This document shows, in pieces, positions 46,065 through 53,816 of a stretch of DNA of 64,000 bases. The stretch is from Thalassospira sp. (lineage in GTDB: Bacteria; Pseudomonadota; Alphaproteobacteria; Rhodospirillales; Thalassospiraceae): the NCBI RefSeq assembly GCF_002709775.1, contig NZ_PAQR01000008.1:82033-146032 (forward strand), written 5' to 3'. Both the position numbers and the translations under genes were made by a program. Each line of letters opens with the position of its first letter. Position 1 is the first letter of the stretch. The notes under the pieces are model-generated. The model was not told the origin of the DNA. It saw only the letters and a list, made by a program, of their open reading frames with translations, and made no database searches.

Positions 46065-46118
46065 AGCTGTTCGGGGGGATGCGTTGGGTACGGGGAAGAA
46101 AAGTCCCCCGAACAGCTT
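46065..46118 (-). repeat. Perfect 15-bp inverted repeat in the XdhC leader
   Basis: AAGCTGTTCGGGGGA and TCCCCCGAACAGCTT lie about 24 nt apart, just upstream of the XdhC start on the minus strand (coordinates within a base or so). No T-run follows, so it is more likely a 5' leader hairpin or protein site than a terminator. The remaining stretch up to pgsA at 46411 (about 290 bp) shows no other clear element. Confidence 0.5.
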
Positions 46119-46410
46119 GGTTTAGAACGACGTCACAGACCTTTCTTGATATTCATCGCGGACGGTCCTGACGGCGCACATTGAAAATAGTAATAAAGTC
46201 ATTGTTCGACTATTCGCCGCAGTCTTTAGATTCTTCGCGAAAGTACGAAACAGTCTGCGTGGGACCGGTCTCAATTGCCGGAAACCAACACGGCCCTTGT
46301 GATTGAAAGCACAAGCCTTTAATAATTGCGCGGCTTTGGGTGGTCATGCCCCATGCCATGACTAGACCCGTGACGTCATCGCCGCAAATTCCGTCAAACA
46401 GGCCCCGTTT

Positions 46411-46962
46411 ATGAAGAACCAGATTCCCAATCTGCTGACTTTGTCGCGCATCATCGTGATCCCGGCACTGGTCGCATCGTTTTACATTGATGGCCCCATC
46501 GGGAACTGGATCGGCTTTGCCCTGTTTGCATTTGCCGGTGTGACGGACTTCTTTGACGGTTATCTGGCGCGCTCGATGAATGTGGTTTCCCCGCTCGGTC
46601 GCTTCCTTGATCCGATTGCCGACAAGCTTCTGGTTGCTGCGGCCCTGATGATGATGGTGTCGTTCGAACGCATCGCCGGTCTTGCCGTCCTCCCGGCCGT
46701 GGTGATCATGTGCCGCGAAATCATGGTCTCGGGCCTGCGCGAACATCTGGCCGAACTCAAGGTGCCGCTGCCGGTGACGGTTCTTGCCAAATGGAAAACC
46801 ACGGCACAGATTTTGGCCATTGGTTTCCTTCTGGTTGGCGATGCCTCGCCCGATCTGATCCCTTCGATCCTGATTGGTGATATCCTGCTTTGGATTGCCG
46901 GGATCGTTACGGTGCAGACCGGCTATATTTATCTGCGCACCGGCCTGAAACATCTCGACTAA
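46411..46962 (+). CDS. pgsA: CDP-diacylglycerol-glycerol-3-phosphate 3-phosphatidyltransferase
   Basis: A 183-residue inner-membrane enzyme that makes phosphatidylglycerophosphate, the committed step to phosphatidylglycerol and cardiolipin. The CDP-alcohol phosphatidyltransferase signature DG-x2-AR-x8-G-x3-D-x3-D is complete at D49, G50, A53, R54, G63, D67 and D71. About five hydrophobic segments flank it. The N-terminus NQIPNLLTLSRIIVIP is typical. moaE follows after 24 bp. uvrC, often its direct upstream neighbour in alphaproteobacteria, is here 6 kb away. Confidence 0.95.
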   Translation: MKNQIPNLLTLSRIIVIPALVASFYIDGPIGNWIGFALFAFAGVTDFFDGYLARSMNVVSPLGRFLDPIADKLLVAAALMMMVSFERIAGLAVLPAVVIMCREIMVSGLREHLAELKVPLPVTVLAKWKTTAQILAIGFLLVGDASPDLIPSILIGDILLWIAGIVTVQTGYIYLRTGLKHLD

Positions 46963-46986
46963 TTATTGCAACCGGGGACAGCTGTG

Positions 46987-47442
46987 ATGTCACGCGTTTC
47001 TGTTCAGCAACATGATTTTGACCCGGGTGCCGAACTTTCGGCCCTGACAGATGGGCGCACCGATATCGGGGCGGCGGTCAGTTTTGTTGGCTTGGTGCGC
47101 GATATTCACGGTGGGGAAAATGTTTCGGCCCTGACGCTTGATCACTATCCGGGCATGACCGAACGCGAACTTGAAAAGATCGCCGATGAGGCTGCCACCC
47201 GCTGGCCGCTCGATGACATCCGCATTGTTCATCGCTTTGGCCGCATGTTGCCCGGCGAACGCATCGTTCTGGTGATTGTCCTTTCCGCCCATCGTCGTGC
47301 CGCGTTCGAGGCCTGCGACTTCATCATGGATTTCCTCAAGACCCGCGCGCCATTCTGGAAACGCGAAGAAACCCCGGAAGGTGGCGACAAGTGGGTCGAG
47401 GCAAAGGCATCCGATGATGCCGATGCCGACCGTTGGAAATAA
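46987..47442 (+). CDS. moaE: Molybdopterin synthase catalytic subunit
   Basis: A 151-residue large subunit of molybdopterin synthase, which adds dithiolene sulfurs to precursor Z using thiocarboxylated MoaD. The conserved core HRFGRMLPGERIVLVIVLSA is followed by DFLKTRAPFWKRE with Lys118 and Lys125, matching the catalytic lysines of the E. coli enzyme, and by W-V-E-AK at the end. ATG 46987 has GGGGA 8 nt upstream. The expected small subunit gene moaD is absent from the pgsA-moaE junction. Confidence 0.94.
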   Translation: MSRVSVQQHDFDPGAELSALTDGRTDIGAAVSFVGLVRDIHGGENVSALTLDHYPGMTERELEKIADEAATRWPLDDIRIVHRFGRMLPGERIVLVIVLSAHRRAAFEACDFIMDFLKTRAPFWKREETPEGGDKWVEAKASDDADADRWK

Positions 47443-47460
47443 CGAACTCCGCTCGGTTTT

Positions 47461-47748
47461 CTAGACGAACTTCACCAGGATCGAGACCAGCTTCGCAAGC
47501 CCCTGCTGCAGGGCGGCCGCGTCATTGACCTGCTGGCGCAGTTTCGCCATTTCCGCCACATCCCCGTCATCAACCTGTTTGGCGTTATCCAGCTGCTTGG
47601 CCTGAAGGGCCGTAAGCTGGCTGGCGGCCTTATCCAGATCGGGTTTGGACTTCAGTTTCTGATCAATCGTCGCGTTCTGATAGGTCGCGGCCGCATCAGC
47701 GTAGGCTTGCTGCGCACCGGCAATCAGCTGTCCGAGTGTCTGGGTCAT
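47461..47748 (-). CDS. Small helical uncharacterised protein
   Basis: A 95-residue Ala/Gln/Lys-rich protein (MTQTLGQLIAGAQQAYADAA) that is almost wholly helical and lacks cysteine, a signal peptide or a recognised domain. The C-terminus LAKLVSILVKFV is amphipathic and could touch a membrane. It lies 20 bp downstream of a lipoprotein gene on the same strand, so the two are probably co-transcribed. It converges with moaE. Confidence 0.68.
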   Translation of the reverse strand: MTQTLGQLIAGAQQAYADAAATYQNATIDQKLKSKPDLDKAASQLTALQAKQLDNAKQVDDGDVAEMAKLRQQVNDAAALQQGLAKLVSILVKFV

Positions 47749-47768
47749 GATGATGATCTCCCTGAATT

Positions 47769-48614
47769 CTAGTTGGTGGCGGTTTCAAGCAGGGCAGTAC
47801 CCTGTGTCGCAAGTTCCGCCGGGCTCAGCTTGCCGATCTGATCACTTAGCTTGATGCCGTCTTCGACCGCACTGATCAGCGATGCCATATCAAGCTTGGT
47901 GTAATTGTCGATCTGGCCCTGCAACTTGTTGCCCAGTGCCAAGGCGGTGACAAAGGCCCGCAGGGTATCGGCCTGCATGGTGCTCTCATCGGTAATCAGG
48001 TTGTTCCAGCGCTGCCACCAGGCCTGCACCAGCAGCTTCTCGGCCTCGGGGTTGTTGTGCTCCTGAGTTTTGATCTGATTAAGCTCGGCAATCAGCGTAC
48101 CGCGCCGGGTGACAAATTGCGGCGGGGTCTTTGCGAAATCAGTGCTGATGGTCGCCAGTTGCTTGCGCAGCTTCTCAAGGATCGGGCCCGATTGCGTGAC
48201 CGCCGATGCGCCCAGCGCCGACCCGGCCTCGATATTATCGAAGATCGCGACGAACTGCTGATACTGGCTTCGCAGATCCTTCAGCGTGTCCTGCCATTGG
48301 CGCGCAACATCGGGATCAATCTTCACCGCATCGGGATCAAGCAGGGTATCGATATTGGCCGCCGTGACCTTGCCGGTAAACGCCTCGATATTGGCAACGA
48401 ATGCGCGTTGCTTTGCGCTGTCGGATTTCGGGAAGGGCGCGAACTGGGTGCTATAGGCCGCGTCATAGTGATCGAACGCCTGCTCGGTCGCGGTGCCAAA
48501 CTGGGTGACCGAAAGTTTCAGCGTCTCTGCCTTCTGGCTGCAGGCTGCAAGCAGGGTGATCGCGCCGATCAGAAAGCTGCGGTGCATAAATTGTATGAGG
48601 ATTGAAAAGGTCAT
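47769..48614 (-). CDS. Uncharacterised lipoprotein
   Basis: A 281-residue protein with a lipoprotein signal peptide: MTFSILIQFMHRSFLIGAI, then the lipobox LLAAC with the acylated Cys followed by Ser. The mature part is helical and rich in Gln, Ala and Asp, with no recognised domain. ATG 48614 is favoured because the G-rich stretch GGGGGC lies just upstream; ATG 48587 is an alternative that keeps the lipobox. The translation start is directly abutted by a long inverted repeat (48617-48669). Confidence 0.7.
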   Translation of the reverse strand: MTFSILIQFMHRSFLIGAITLLAACSQKAETLKLSVTQFGTATEQAFDHYDAAYSTQFAPFPKSDSAKQRAFVANIEAFTGKVTAANIDTLLDPDAVKIDPDVARQWQDTLKDLRSQYQQFVAIFDNIEAGSALGASAVTQSGPILEKLRKQLATISTDFAKTPPQFVTRRGTLIAELNQIKTQEHNNPEAEKLLVQAWWQRWNNLITDESTMQADTLRAFVTALALGNKLQGQIDNYTKLDMASLISAVEDGIKLSDQIGKLSPAELATQGTALLETATN

Positions 48615-48616
48615 AT

Positions 48617-48669
48617 CGCCCCCGTCTGATGATTTTGCCCGATCGGGCATCAGATTTCAGACGGGGGCG
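48617..48669 (-). promoter_or_regulatory. 13-bp inverted repeat with inner palindrome abutting a start codon
   Basis: On the minus strand CGCCCCCGTCTGA (48669-48657) is complementary to TCAGACGGGGGCG (48629-48617), which ends 2 nt before the ATG at 48614 and contains its G-rich ribosome-binding region. Between the arms lies a second perfect palindrome, TGCCCGATCGGGCA (48649-48636). The folded RNA would hide the ribosome-binding site. The element also lies downstream of metW, but no T-run follows. Confidence 0.6.
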
Positions 48670-48727
48670 GGATCAGTTTGTGATCTGTGCGGGTCGATTG
48701 TTTGATGAAAACGAATAATCGATCTGA

Positions 48728-49375
48728 TTATTTGCTTAACATGAAAAGTGCCTGATTGCCCAAAAAGTTGGAAAACCGGGTCTGGCTGCCAAGGCTAAGC
48801 TTCGATCCGGCTTCATTCAAAACCATCGATCTTTCAATGGTCAGATTCATTTCCTTACACAGCTCAACAAAGTCCAAAACCGTGCAGAAATGAATGTTTG
48901 GCGTCTCGTACCACATGATCGGAAGGTTGGGGTTCTGCGGCATACGGCCCTTGAACATCAAATCAAGCCGTGCGCGCCAATGCCCGAAATTCGGAAAGGA
49001 CACAATCGCCTTGTTGCCAATACGCAGCAGTTCTGACAGCACCTCTTTCGGACGCTGGGTCGCCTGCAACGTCTGGCTGAGGATGGCATAGTCAAACGCG
49101 CTGTCCGGATAGTCCGCCAGATCGCGATCGGCATCGCCCTGCATCACCGGCAAACCTTGCGCTACACAGTTGCGCACGCCTTCGTTGGACAGCTCAAGCC
49201 CGCGGCCATCAACCTTTTTGGTGCGGGTCAGATAGCCCAGAAGTTCGCCGTCGCCGCACCCGATATCAAGCACGCGCGTGCCCGGTTCGATCATGTCGGC
49301 GATCAGCTGCAGGTCGACACGGATACGATCACTATGCGCCAGATTGGCTGCACTGTTTGAAGCAGTCTCATTCAT
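48728..49375 (-). CDS. metW: Methionine biosynthesis protein MetW
   Basis: A 215-residue protein with a SAM-methyltransferase-like fold: RVLDIGCGDGELLGYL is motif I, and SQTLQATQRP with SFPNFGHWRARLDLMFKGRMP are MetW hallmarks. In many bacteria without a succinyltransferase-type MetA, MetW acts with MetX in homoserine acylation. Here it begins 2 bp after the metX stop, so the two are one operon. Confidence 0.94.
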   Translation of the reverse strand: MNETASNSAANLAHSDRIRVDLQLIADMIEPGTRVLDIGCGDGELLGYLTRTKKVDGRGLELSNEGVRNCVAQGLPVMQGDADRDLADYPDSAFDYAILSQTLQATQRPKEVLSELLRIGNKAIVSFPNFGHWRARLDLMFKGRMPQNPNLPIMWYETPNIHFCTVLDFVELCKEMNLTIERSMVLNEAGSKLSLGSQTRFSNFLGNQALFMLSK

Positions 49376-49377
49376 GA

Positions 49378-50538
49378 TTATTTCAGCCCCCGGCCTTCGG
49401 CGGCACCTTCGATGAAGCCACTCAGAACCATGTGAAAATCCGGTTCATCAAGCAAGAACGCGTCATGGCCCTTGTCACTTTCGATCTCGACACAGCTGAC
49501 ATTGCACGACGCGGCATTGAGCGCATGGGCAACGATCCGGCTTTCGGCGGTGGTAAAGCACCAGTCACTGGAAAACGACACGACACAAAACCTAGTCTTG
49601 CAGCCCTGAAATGCCTCGGCCAGTCGCCCGTCATATTCAAGCGACAGATCGAAATAATCCATCGCGCGCGTGATATAGAGATAGCTGTTGGCATCAAACC
49701 GGTCGACGAAGCTTTTGCCCTGATGGCGCAGATAACTTTCGACCTGAAAATCCTGATCGAAGCTATAGGTAATCGCACCCCGGTTTTGCAGCTTGCGGCC
49801 GAATTTGCGATGCAGGGCCGGTTGCGACAGATAGGTGATGTGCGCAGTCATGCGCGCAACAGCCAGGCCACGCGACGGTTTCTTGCCTTCCAGCAGGTAA
49901 TTGCCCCCGCACCAGTCCGGATCGGCCATGACGGCCTGACGCCCGACTTCGTGGAAGGCGATATTTTGGGCGGAATGGCGGAACGAGGTCGCAATCGGGG
50001 CGGCGGCATAGACGCGCTCCGGATAGCTTTTGCACCATTCGAGAACCTGCATGCCGCCCATCGCCCCGCCAATGACGGCAAACAGCATTTCGATGCCAAG
50101 CGCATCGATCAGCATGGTTTGGGCGCGCACCATATCGGCAATGGTGATGACCGGGAAATCAAGACCCCATGGCTTGCCGGTTTCAGGATTGATTTCCTTG
50201 GGACCGCTGCTGCCAAGACATCCGCCGATGACGTTGCTGCAGATCACGAAATACTTGTCGGTATCAATGATCTTGCCGGGCCCGACAATCTCGGACCACC
50301 AGCCTTCCTTGCCGGTGATCGGATGGACTTCGTCAGCAACATACTGATCACCCGTCAGGGCATGACAGACCAGAATCGCGTTGGATTTATCCGCGTTCAG
50401 TTCGCCATAGGTCTGATAGGCAAGGGTGAAGGGACCGAATTCCACACCGCTATCAAGGCGCAGCTTTTCCGTTTCGCCGAGCACCATATGGTGGCCCGGA
50501 AGCGGGGGGCGCTTTTCTGTGTTGGTCGCGGTGGACAT
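49378..50538 (-). CDS. metX: Homoserine O-acyltransferase MetX, nucleophile Ser replaced by Ala
   Basis: A 386-residue alpha/beta-hydrolase-fold enzyme for O-acylation of homoserine in methionine synthesis. Family segments are [34 protein letters not shown] and [20 protein letters not shown]. The Asp of the triad is in [13 protein letters not shown] and the His in [11 protein letters not shown]. The nucleophile elbow reads [13 protein letters not shown]: the position normally held by the catalytic Ser is Ala159 (codon GCG at 50064-50062). TCG would restore Ser by one base change. Everything else looks intact and metW is adjacent, so this is either a real substitution, a sequencing error, or a sign that the partner MetW or another acyltransferase does the work. 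AAGGAAA upstream of the ATG could be the ribosome-binding site. Confidence 0.93.
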   Translation of the reverse strand: MSTATNTEKRPPLPGHHMVLGETEKLRLDSGVEFGPFTLAYQTYGELNADKSNAILVCHALTGDQYVADEVHPITGKEGWWSEIVGPGKIIDTDKYFVICSNVIGGCLGSSGPKEINPETGKPWGLDFPVITIADMVRAQTMLIDALGIEMLFAVIGGAMGGMQVLEWCKSYPERVYAAAPIATSFRHSAQNIAFHEVGRQAVMADPDWCGGNYLLEGKKPSRGLAVARMTAHITYLSQPALHRKFGRKLQNRGAITYSFDQDFQVESYLRHQGKSFVDRFDANSYLYITRAMDYFDLSLEYDGRLAEAFQGCKTRFCVVSFSSDWCFTTAESRIVAHALNAASCNVSCVEIESDKGHDAFLLDEPDFHMVLSGFIEGAAEGRGLK

Positions 50539-50565
50539 GAATGGCGGTTTCCTTGGTTTTTTGAT

Positions 50566-50598
50566 GGTTTCTCGCTCAAACCGGCTTTTCGCGAGCGA
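50566..50598 (-). promoter_or_regulatory. Candidate folded leader of metX-metW
   Basis: On the minus strand GGTTT and AAACC close a 7-nt loop, GAGCGAG. That loop is complementary over 5-6 bases to the upstream CGCTCGC (50597-50591), which would allow a pseudoknot just before the ribosome-binding site. It does not match the SAM-II consensus that I know, so no riboswitch class is assigned. Confidence 0.3.
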
Positions 50599-50726
50599 CG
50601 CGATGTCGGGTTTGGCGGAAATTCCTTAACCCTAGCTATGAAGCAGAGCCGGGGTTAGTCAATCTTTTCTTTGCATTTCTGCGGCCCTGTCCTAATACTG
50701 TGCGCCGTTTTATAAAAGAGTGAATC

Positions 50727-51620
50727 ATGGCGTGCGAAGACGAAAATTTGGCAAATCTTGACCTGGATGAGCTGCGCGGAGAGATCGATGAAATCGATCA
50801 GGCGCTGCAGTCGCTGATCATTCGCCGGACCAAGGTTGTGCAGGCTGTCGGGGCCTATAAGGACCGTGTGATCGCAGCGGGTGGCAAGGTCAAGGTGCCC
50901 TATCGCCCGGCACGTGAAGCCCGCATCATGCGCACCCTTGTTGACCGCCATGAAGGTGCCTTCCCGAAAACCGCCCTGATTCAGATCTGGCGCGAGATGA
51001 TCGCGGCCGGAACGCGTCTTGAGGCGCCGTATACGGTGGCCCTTTGCCGCAATGCCGATGGTGTGGATTGCTGGGAACTGGCGCGCCTGAATTTCGGCTG
51101 CCTGAACGAGATTATCGAGTTTGATACCCCGCGCGAAGCCTTTGGCGCGCTTGAGGAAGGTCGGGCCGCGGTTGGAGTCTTCCCCAAACCCGAGCTGGGC
51201 GAAGCCATGCCATGGTGGACCAACCTGACCGCGCAAAGCGCAGTTCGTGTCGTGTCCAAGCTGCCGTTTGGCGGGCGTCCGGTCGGACGGGGTGAGACGA
51301 CCGAAGGTTTTGTACTGGCTGCGATTGAACTTGAAGATAGTGGCGATGACCGGACTCTGTTTGTTGTCAGCCTGTCGAAAGAGATTTCGATGGATACCGT
51401 GCGCAAAAAAATTGCGGATGGCATCGACGGATCGGTAATCCTTGGCTTTTCTGATGATACGGACGCAGATCGGCGTTTTGTGCTTGTTGATGTGCCGGGA
51501 TTCTTTTGTAATCGCGCCGATGCGTTTCAGGCGACCCTGGATGCGCAAGGCCTTCGCCCCGAAAGTTTGCGGGTGGTTGGCGCCTATGCCGTGCCGATCG
51601 CCGAAGATGCACTGAGTTAA
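50727..51620 (+). CDS. Chorismate mutase (AroQ type) with an uncharacterised C-terminal domain
   Basis: A 297-residue protein. Residues 10-95 form an AroQ-type chorismate mutase domain (LDELRGEIDEIDQALQSLI, R-T-K-V-V, then YRPAREARIMRTLVDR), converting chorismate to prephenate. The remaining about 200 residues have no recognised catalytic motif. The segment AAVGVFPKPELGEAMPWW and the two-lobed pattern recall periplasmic-binding/prephenate-dehydratase folds, and the final third may be ACT-like. It is followed by hisC and tyrA with short gaps, so it supplies prephenate for tyrosine and phenylalanine synthesis. Confidence 0.86.
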   Translation: MACEDENLANLDLDELRGEIDEIDQALQSLIIRRTKVVQAVGAYKDRVIAAGGKVKVPYRPAREARIMRTLVDRHEGAFPKTALIQIWREMIAAGTRLEAPYTVALCRNADGVDCWELARLNFGCLNEIIEFDTPREAFGALEEGRAAVGVFPKPELGEAMPWWTNLTAQSAVRVVSKLPFGGRPVGRGETTEGFVLAAIELEDSGDDRTLFVVSLSKEISMDTVRKKIADGIDGSVILGFSDDTDADRRFVLVDVPGFFCNRADAFQATLDAQGLRPESLRVVGAYAVPIAEDALS

Positions 51621-51671
51621 TATGCTAGGCAGGCCACGATTGGCCGCCATTTCCCTTGGGAGAACTACCTG

Positions 51672-52769
51672 ATGTCTGCGCCCACCCCACGCCCCGGAAT
51701 TCTTGATATTGCCCCCTATAAAGGCGGCAAATCCAGTGCTGACAGCGCTCAGCGCGTGATCAAGCTGTCGTCAAACGAAGGTGCCCTTGGCCCGAGCCCC
51801 AAGGCCATGGAAGCGCTTCGTAATTCGGCGACCCGTTTGCATCGTTATCCGGATGGCGGCTGCGATATCCTGCGCCACAAACTGGCAGAGAAATACGGCC
51901 TTGAGTTCGACCAGCTTGTCTGCGGCAATGGTTCGGATGAAATCCTGACGCTTCTGATCCGTGCCTATGCCGGTCCGGGTGATGAGGTTCTGTATTCGGA
52001 ACACGGGTTCCTGATGTATCCGATCGCGACCATGGGCGTTGGTGCAACCCCGGTCACCGCCAAAGAAACCAACATGACCACTGATGTTGACGCGCTTCTG
52101 GCCGCGGTTACCGACAAGACCAAGATCGTCTTTGTCGCCAACCCGAACAACCCGACGGGCACCTATATTACGGATGCTGAAATGAAGCGCCTGCGTGATG
52201 GTCTGCGTGATGACATCGTACTGGTGGTTGACGCGGCCTATGCGGAATTCATGACCGGTCAGGAAGATTATTCCGCGGGTGAGGAGCTTGTGAAAGCGGG
52301 CAACAACACCGTGATGACCCGTACATTTTCCAAGATCTATGGTCTTGGTGGTATTCGTCTGGGCTGGTGCTATGCGCCGCCGGCGATTGCCGATGTGCTG
52401 CATCGTTTGCGCAACCCGTTCAACGTGCCGCTGCCGACCCAGGAAGCCGGTGTTGCCGCCCTTGATGACGATGATTTCGTCAATGAATGCGTGCGCCACA
52501 ATGCCGAAACGCTGTCGTGGTTCCGCGACGAGATTAATGCGATCGCGGGCCTTAAGGCACATCCGAGCTATGGCAACTTCGTTCTCGTCGAATTCCCGGC
52601 GGAAGATGGCAAGAACGCCGATGCCGCCAATGATTTCATGATGGCCCGTGGCGTGATCCCGCGCAAAATCGGTGCCTATGGCCTGCCGCAGATGCTTCGT
52701 ATCTCTATCGGTACGAAGGAAGAAATGGAAATCTGCCTTCAGGCCATCAAAGACTTTGTGAACGCTTAA
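51672..52769 (+). CDS. hisC: Histidinol-phosphate/aromatic aminotransferase
   Basis: A 365-residue class I/II PLP aminotransferase. Motifs are SSNEGALGPSP, NGSDEILTLL, VFVANPNNPTGTY, VDAAYAEF and the PLP Lys221 in TFSKIYGLGGIRLGW. HisC enzymes in this aroQ-hisC-tyrA context often also act on aromatic keto acids such as prephenate or phenylpyruvate, so it may serve aromatic rather than histidine synthesis. tyrA starts 2 bp after the stop. Confidence 0.92.
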   Translation: MSAPTPRPGILDIAPYKGGKSSADSAQRVIKLSSNEGALGPSPKAMEALRNSATRLHRYPDGGCDILRHKLAEKYGLEFDQLVCGNGSDEILTLLIRAYAGPGDEVLYSEHGFLMYPIATMGVGATPVTAKETNMTTDVDALLAAVTDKTKIVFVANPNNPTGTYITDAEMKRLRDGLRDDIVLVVDAAYAEFMTGQEDYSAGEELVKAGNNTVMTRTFSKIYGLGGIRLGWCYAPPAIADVLHRLRNPFNVPLPTQEAGVAALDDDDFVNECVRHNAETLSWFRDEINAIAGLKAHPSYGNFVLVEFPAEDGKNADAANDFMMARGVIPRKIGAYGLPQMLRISIGTKEEMEICLQAIKDFVNA

Positions 52770-52770
52770 A

Positions 52771-53736
52771 ATGACCAATACTGCATCCCAACCGCTGTTT
52801 GAAACAGTCGCCTTTATCGGCATGGGCCTGATCGGCTCATCCATGGCGCGTCGCATCAAGCGCGACGGCCTTGCCAACAAAATCACCTGTGCGGTCCGCT
52901 CGGAAGCGACCCGTGACCGGGTGCTTGAACTTGGTATTGCCGATGAAGCCTATTGCGACATCAAGGACGCGGTTGGTGATGCGGATCTGGTCATGGTCTG
53001 TGCGCCGGTTGGTGCCAATGAAACGATTGGCGCGCAACTGACCGGTGTGCTGAAGAAGGGTGCGATTGTTTCCGACGTCGGGTCGGTCAAACAGTCCGTC
53101 ATTCGCGACATTGCGCCGCATCTTGATGAAGGCGTTCATTTCGTGCCCGGTCACCCGCTGGCCGGGACTGAGCATTCCGGTCCGGATTCCGGTTTCCCGG
53201 AACTGTTTGAGGAACGCTGGTGCATCCTGACCCCGGTTCCGGGCGAAAGCGAAGACGCGGTCGCCAAGGTCAAGGCGCTTTGGGAAGCATGCGGCATGCA
53301 TGTTGAGTGCATGGATGCGGATCATCATGACCGTATCCTTGGCATCACGTCGCACCTGCCACACCTGATTGCCTACACGATTGTGGGTACGGCCACCGAT
53401 CTTGAAGATGCGCTGCGTCAGGAAGTGATCAAGTTTTCCGCAACCGGTTTCCGTGATTTCACCCGTATTGCGGCATCCGATCCGACCATGTGGCGCGATG
53501 TGTTCCTGAACAACCGTGAAGCGGTTCTGGAAGTGCTGGGACGTTTTCAGGAAGACCTGATGGCGCTTCAGCGTGCCATTCGCTGGGGCGAGGGGGACAA
53601 GCTGTTTGATCTGTTTACCCGCACCCGTGAAATTCGTCGTGGCATTGTCGATGCCGGCCAGTATTTCACCAATTTCTCGGCCGAGGGTGAAGACCGCAAA
53701 AGCTATGAAAAAGCCAAGAAGAAGCCTGCCGAATAA
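52771..53736 (+). CDS. tyrA: Prephenate/arogenate dehydrogenase family protein
   Basis: A 321-residue NAD(P)-dependent dehydrogenase making the tyrosine precursor. The N-terminal Rossmann motif is FIGMGLIGSSMARRIK. The catalytic and substrate region includes VPGHPLAGTEHSGP and HDRILGITSHLPHLIAYTI. A helical dimerisation domain follows. There is no C-terminal ACT domain, so feedback control is not obvious. It belongs to the preceding operon. Confidence 0.93.
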   Translation: MTNTASQPLFETVAFIGMGLIGSSMARRIKRDGLANKITCAVRSEATRDRVLELGIADEAYCDIKDAVGDADLVMVCAPVGANETIGAQLTGVLKKGAIVSDVGSVKQSVIRDIAPHLDEGVHFVPGHPLAGTEHSGPDSGFPELFEERWCILTPVPGESEDAVAKVKALWEACGMHVECMDADHHDRILGITSHLPHLIAYTIVGTATDLEDALRQEVIKFSATGFRDFTRIAASDPTMWRDVFLNNREAVLEVLGRFQEDLMALQRAIRWGEGDKLFDLFTRTREIRRGIVDAGQYFTNFSAEGEDRKSYEKAKKKPAE

Positions 53737-53816
53737 TATGATGATGCCCGACTTTCCGGGATAACCCGACGGACAACAGCCCCACATGTTGCACCGTCCG
53801 GTCCAAGGGGATTGAA

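Noticed and set aside
46210..46953. Minus-strand open reading frame of 247 codons opposite pgsA
   Set aside because: It overlaps pgsA, whose motifs are complete, and its translation is His/Arg/Gln-rich as in typical antisense shadows.
50539..50640. SAM-II riboswitch before metX
   Set aside because: Position is right, but the conserved SAM-II sequence blocks cannot be found; kept only as an unclassified structured leader.
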